Positions 60,639-64,000 of a DNA stretch of 64,000 bases are shown here, in pieces. The notes under the pieces were generated by a model, which was given only the letters and a program-made list of their open reading frames with translations, did not search any database and was not told the origin of the DNA. Every line of letters starts with the position of its first letter. Positions within the stretch are counted from its first letter, which is position 1. The position numbers and the translations under genes were made by a program. This DNA comes from Bartonella ancashensis (GTDB taxonomy: Bacteria; Pseudomonadota; Alphaproteobacteria; Rhizobiales; Rhizobiaceae). The DNA is taken from contig NZ_CP010401.1 of NCBI RefSeq assembly GCF_001281405.1, forward strand, positions 520,001 through 584,000, written 5' to 3'.

Positions 60639-63600
60639 TTATTCCTGTATCAACAGCACATTTTTGACCATTAAAACTAAGAGTATCTTCCTTTGTTTTT
60701 TTACTTGGATAGTATAGATAGCGTCATAATATTTTATTGTTGCTTCATATCCTGGCCAAGAGGACGGCAGATGTGGGCGTAAGAGTAATTGATTAGCTTT
60801 ATGGTAGATACCGAGGATAGCTTGTGTTGCTGTGTGATAAAACCAACCTGCCGATCCTGTGTACCATGTCCATCCACCTTGTCCACGACGTGGTTCAACA
60901 GTGTGAATGTCTGCAGCCATAACGTAGGGTTCAACACGGTATTTTGTGGGATTTTGACCGTGGGTTATGGGGTTTATTGCAGAAAACAAGTTATAGGCTT
61001 TATCTGTTTCTCCTATTTCAATAAGCGCCATAATTGCCCAAATGGCACCATGAGTGTATTGGCCACCGTTTTCTCGAGTTCCTGGTGGGTATGCTTTTAT
61101 ATAACCTGGTTCAAGAATGCTTTGATTGAAAGGTGGCCAAAAGAGACGTAGAAGTCCGGCTTTTTCATCGTATAAATGGTCAAGCATTGATGCTATAGCT
61201 TGCTTTTGACGGTTGGATGAGGCCATTTTAGAAATAACGGCCCAGGATTGAGCAATGGCATCAATTTGACACTCAATATTTGTTTGGGATCCAAGAGGAG
61301 TTCCATTATCAAAATATCCTCGTCGATACCATGCGCCATCCCAGCCATTTTTTTCCAAGGCTTTTGTGAGTTTCTCAAAGTGTAGGCTCCAAGATTGAGC
61401 GTGTTTATGGTCACCACAACTTTTAGCAAGAGGGATAAATAACTGTAAGGTAGTGCCAAGGAACCATCCCAGCCAAATACTTTCACCTTTTCCTTCAATA
61501 CCTACTAAATTCATACCATCATTCCAGTCACCACCTAAAATGAGTGGAAGACCATGTTGGCCGCAGCGTTTGATAACGAGATCTAAAGCTAAAGCACAAT
61601 GTTCATAAACAGTCGCGATTTTTGAAGATTGCTTAGGTTGAAAATAGGCGTCATGCTGTCCTTCTTTCAAAGGGTCTCCTTCGATGAAGGCAACAGGGAT
61701 ATCAAGAAATGAGTTGTCGCCTGTCACATTGACATAAGTGGCTACACCATAGGCAAGCCATACAATATCATCGGAAATGCGTGTGCGGACGCCGGTATTA
61801 GTTTGGGGAATCCACCAGTGTTGCACATCACCTTCGATGAATTGATGAGCTATAGCGTTTAATAATTGTTCATGTGCAAGACATGGTTTTAGCCACAGTA
61901 AAGATAAGCTATCTTGTAACTGATCACGGAAGCCGAATGCTCCACTGGCTTGATAAAAAGCTGCACGTGCTACTATACGGCATCCATAAATTTGATAGGG
62001 CAGCCAATGATTAACCATGATATCAAAGGAGGAATCAGGTGTTTTGACTTGTAGAGGAGAAACAAAATCATTCCATTGCTGTTTTTGTTGTGTGAGAATA
62101 ACTTCAAAACTATCTTTACTTATTTGGCTTAACAATTTTTGAGATTCTTGCATATTTTCGGTGCTGCCAAGATAGAAGATTATTTCCTTTGTTTGGTTTG
62201 GAAGTAAGTCGATGTCGTATGCAAGAGCTGAACAGGGATCGCAACCTGCTTCAATTGTATTTGAAAGCGCTTCTGCTTTACGGATGGCGCATGGATGTTG
62301 AATTGTTCCCGTTGCTCCGATGAATTCTGCACGATCAGTGGTAAAGCTTGTTGGTGGTTCGGAGGCTGATAAAAAAGTAACTTGTTGTGATTCTTCAATA
62401 TGGTAAGGGTTCTGAATAAAATATGCCCCACATTTGGAATCATAATGAGGAATTATGAAAGGAGCGTATTTTGTACGAGCATTACCTAAAACCCATTCAA
62501 CATAGTTATAAAGTCGTAAATTACGTGTTTTTTTACTTTCATTTTTTATGATAAGACGGGAGAGACGAACAGGTTTTTCGCAGTCAACAGTGTGAGTGAG
62601 TTCTAGAGAGATACCTGAGTGAGTGGACTTAAAAGTTGAAAATCCAAAACCATGGCAAGTTTCATAAATAGCATCATCATCGCACTCAACAGCAGAGACT
62701 GGTGAGAAACATTTTAGAGATACACGGTCAACAAGATAAAGGGCCTCTCCTGGACGGTTAGAGACGGGGTCGTTCGTCCAGGGGGTAATTTGATAATCAC
62801 GACTATTATTTGCCCAGGTAAAAATTGCTCCTTCGGCTGAGACATGAAAACCAAAATTGTGATTTGCAATAACATTAATCCATGGTTGAGGTGTTGTAGT
62901 GCTACCTTTAAGATGCGTTACATAATAGTTGTTAGAATCAAAACCACCGTAACCATTCCAGTGTTTTAGATCTTTTTCATCTATCAGAGAGTGCAGAGAT
63001 TTTTGTTTTTCGATAAGATAAACAGAATCAACATGATTATTTCTAATTAGTTCTTCTTTATACTTTCCTGTTTCTTGTTTTTTGTCACTAAAAGGATGTT
63101 TTAATTTTTTATTTTTGCTATGAGAAATTTGGTCAAAATTGATGTTTTCCAAATGTTTAAGTTGTTCAGATAAAGACCCATTGTGAGCGTAAAGAATGAT
63201 ACGTGCTGATGCAAGAAGCGTTTTAAAACTTTGCTCACTCATTTGATCGCGTTGAAGAGTAAAGATATGCGGTTTGTCGTTTGTTTCTTTAGAGGAGGAG
63301 TGACAAGAACGTCTACATGCCCATTCAATTGCACGCTGAGTATTTTGTATATAGGAAAGTGCGTGTTCATTCAGAATAACAAGATCAACGATTAGTCCGC
63401 GCGTACGCCAATATTCATGAGCTTTTAATAGTTCATGTAGTACGTTTATATCGGCTTCATTATTTAATCTGAGGAGACAGATAGGATAGTCTCCAGAGAT
63501 AGACATCGGCCAGAGATCAGATTGCTTTCCAAGGGTATTTTTTAGTATTGTGTAGGGAAGACGCCATGTTCGCTCAGGATAGATGAGTGGTGTTGCGTAT

Positions 63601-64000
63601 TTTTGGTAAATAGTGGCTTCTCTGGGATTGATGTTGTTTTGGTGTAATAAGATGCGTGAATGCATCCACGTCATTGAAAATTCTTGTTGAAACATATTAG
63701 GTTGCTGATAATGTTCAATATAGCTATGCAGTGCTTCTTTCGAGTGAGCGGCAGATGTCCAAAAGGTTAGTTCTACTGTTTGATGAGCTGGAATTTTTGC
63801 ATAACAGCGGATAGAGATTATAGGGTCTAGGACATAACCTTGGCTATTTTTAAAGTAAGAATGTTGATCAAACGCAGCAGGCCGATAAATAGATCGACCA
63901 CGACCTATGAAAAGACGACGATCCGTTTCAGCTTCTGCTTTTTGGATGATCCCCATCGTGTCTGTAACGAAATGAGCAATATGTATACGAGGATCACGAG
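60639..64000 (-). CDS. ndvB: Cyclic beta-1,2-glucan synthase (C-terminal part; 5' end outside window)
   Basis: Large membrane enzyme (about 2800 aa in rhizobia) that makes periplasmic cyclic glucans used in osmotic adaptation and host interaction. The window holds about 1120 codons of the C-terminal half, and the frame remains open to the window edge (RDPRIHIAHFVTDTMG), so the true start is beyond 64000. The visible part is the GH94-type phosphorylase region that fixes chain length: GYGGFDSNNYYVTH, QLQDSLSLLWLKP, GGDWNDGMNLVGIEGKGESIWLGWFL with the catalytic-type aspartate, and GARENGGQYTHGAIW-like TRENGGQYTHGAIW. The glycosyltransferase and membrane part are not visible. Gene symbol used by homology to rhizobial ndvB/cgs. 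Confidence 0.93.
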   Translation of the reverse strand, partial: RDPRIHIAHFVTDTMGIIQKAEAETDRRLFIGRGRSIYRPAAFDQHSYFKNSQGYVLDPIISIRCYAKIPAHQTVELTFWTSAAHSKEALHSYIEHYQQPNMFQQEFSMTWMHSRILLHQNNINPREATIYQKYATPLIYPERTWRLPYTILKNTLGKQSDLWPMSISGDYPICLLRLNNEADINVLHELLKAHEYWRTRGLIVDLVILNEHALSYIQNTQRAIEWACRRSCHSSSKETNDKPHIFTLQRDQMSEQSFKTLLASARIILYAHNGSLSEQLKHLENINFDQISHSKNKKLKHPFSDKKQETGKYKEELIRNNHVDSVYLIEKQKSLHSLIDEKDLKHWNGYGGFDSNNYYVTHLKGSTTTPQPWINVIANHNFGFHVSAEGAIFTWANNSRDYQITPWTNDPVSNRPGEALYLVDRVSLKCFSPVSAVECDDDAIYETCHGFGFSTFKSTHSGISLELTHTVDCEKPVRLSRLIIKNESKKTRNLRLYNYVEWVLGNARTKYAPFIIPHYDSKCGAYFIQNPYHIEESQQVTFLSASEPPTSFTTDRAEFIGATGTIQHPCAIRKAEALSNTIEAGCDPCSALAYDIDLLPNQTKEIIFYLGSTENMQESQKLLSQISKDSFEVILTQQKQQWNDFVSPLQVKTPDSSFDIMVNHWLPYQIYGCRIVARAAFYQASGAFGFRDQLQDSLSLLWLKPCLAHEQLLNAIAHQFIEGDVQHWWIPQTNTGVRTRISDDIVWLAYGVATYVNVTGDNSFLDIPVAFIEGDPLKEGQHDAYFQPKQSSKIATVYEHCALALDLVIKRCGQHGLPLILGGDWNDGMNLVGIEGKGESIWLGWFLGTTLQLFIPLAKSCGDHKHAQSWSLHFEKLTKALEKNGWDGAWYRRGYFDNGTPLGSQTNIECQIDAIAQSWAVISKMASSNRQKQAIASMLDHLYDEKAGLLRLFWPPFNQSILEPGYIKAYPPGTRENGGQYTHGAIWAIMALIEIGETDKAYNLFSAINPITHGQNPTKYRVEPYVMAADIHTVEPRRGQGGWTWYTGSAGWFYHTATQAILGIYHKANQLLLRPHLPSSWPGYEATIKYYDAIYTIQVKKQRKILLVLMVKNVLLIQE

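Overview
The window reads as a chromosomal segment of an alphaproteobacterium of the order Rhizobiales, most likely Bartonella. The DNA is AT-rich with long homopolymer runs. Gene content and neighbourhoods are rhizobial (accD-folC, ubiE-ubiB-coaBC, tamA-tamB, a ChvI/ChvG-type pair, hrcA-grpE, dnaK-dnaJ, DUF1150, sitABCD, pncB next to a cyclic beta-1,2-glucan synthase). Several neighbours usual in free-living relatives are missing (trp genes beside accD, rph between rdgB and hrcA, hsp20 beside DUF1150), which suggests a reduced, host-restricted genome. The species cannot be fixed from the sequence alone. I found no tRNA, rRNA, CRISPR array, insertion sequence or prophage.

Layout. 0-4.4 kb, minus strand: NDUFA9-like epimerase (cut by the window edge), folC, accD, and a CysZ/EI24-type membrane protein preceded by a perfect 24-bp palindrome. 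4.9-13.0 kb, minus: coaBC (with an N-terminal ribbon-helix-helix extension), ubiB, ubiE, gyrB, comM. 13.4-20.0 kb, plus: tamA and tamB, overlapping. 20.1-22.6 kb, minus: an MsbA-like ABC exporter and infC, the latter with an ATT start. 22.8-25.6 kb, plus: an alpha/beta hydrolase, a YgjP-type metalloprotease, dapE. 25.7-27.5 kb, minus: hemW and rdgB. 28-37.6 kb: hrcA-grpE and dnaK-dnaJ flank a BatR/BatS-type two-component system and a PCu(A)C copper chaperone. 38-48.6 kb: argB, an EamA transporter, lepA, dapD, a LOG-family protein, truA-fmt-def, rmuC, an SLT lipoprotein and DUF1150. 49-54.3 kb, plus: nth, rpmI-rplT, pheS-pheT. 54.5-58.3 kb, plus: sitABCD with a Mur-type operator in front and a small RNA with two anti-Shine-Dalgarno loops behind. 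58.4-64 kb: ybaN-type protein, pncB and the C-terminal part of a cyclic glucan synthase.

Functional themes are envelope building and defence (TamAB, MsbA-like exporter, BatRS, cyclic glucan), protein quality control (HrcA, GrpE, DnaK, DnaJ, with heat-shock-type promoters before grpE and dnaK), translation, cofactor synthesis (CoA, ubiquinone, NAD, folate) and metal supply (SitABCD, copper chaperone).

The most striking observation is that three unrelated genes (coaBC, the alpha/beta hydrolase, sitC) each hold a pair of compensating one-base length changes in homopolymer runs about 55-70 bp apart. In each, 17-22 codons of a conserved region are read out of frame while the ORF stays open. rmuC shows a related single shift at its 5' end. 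These are either sequence or assembly artefacts or real homopolymer-driven variation. The best candidate for an uncharacterised regulatory element is the anti-Shine-Dalgarno RNA behind sitD.
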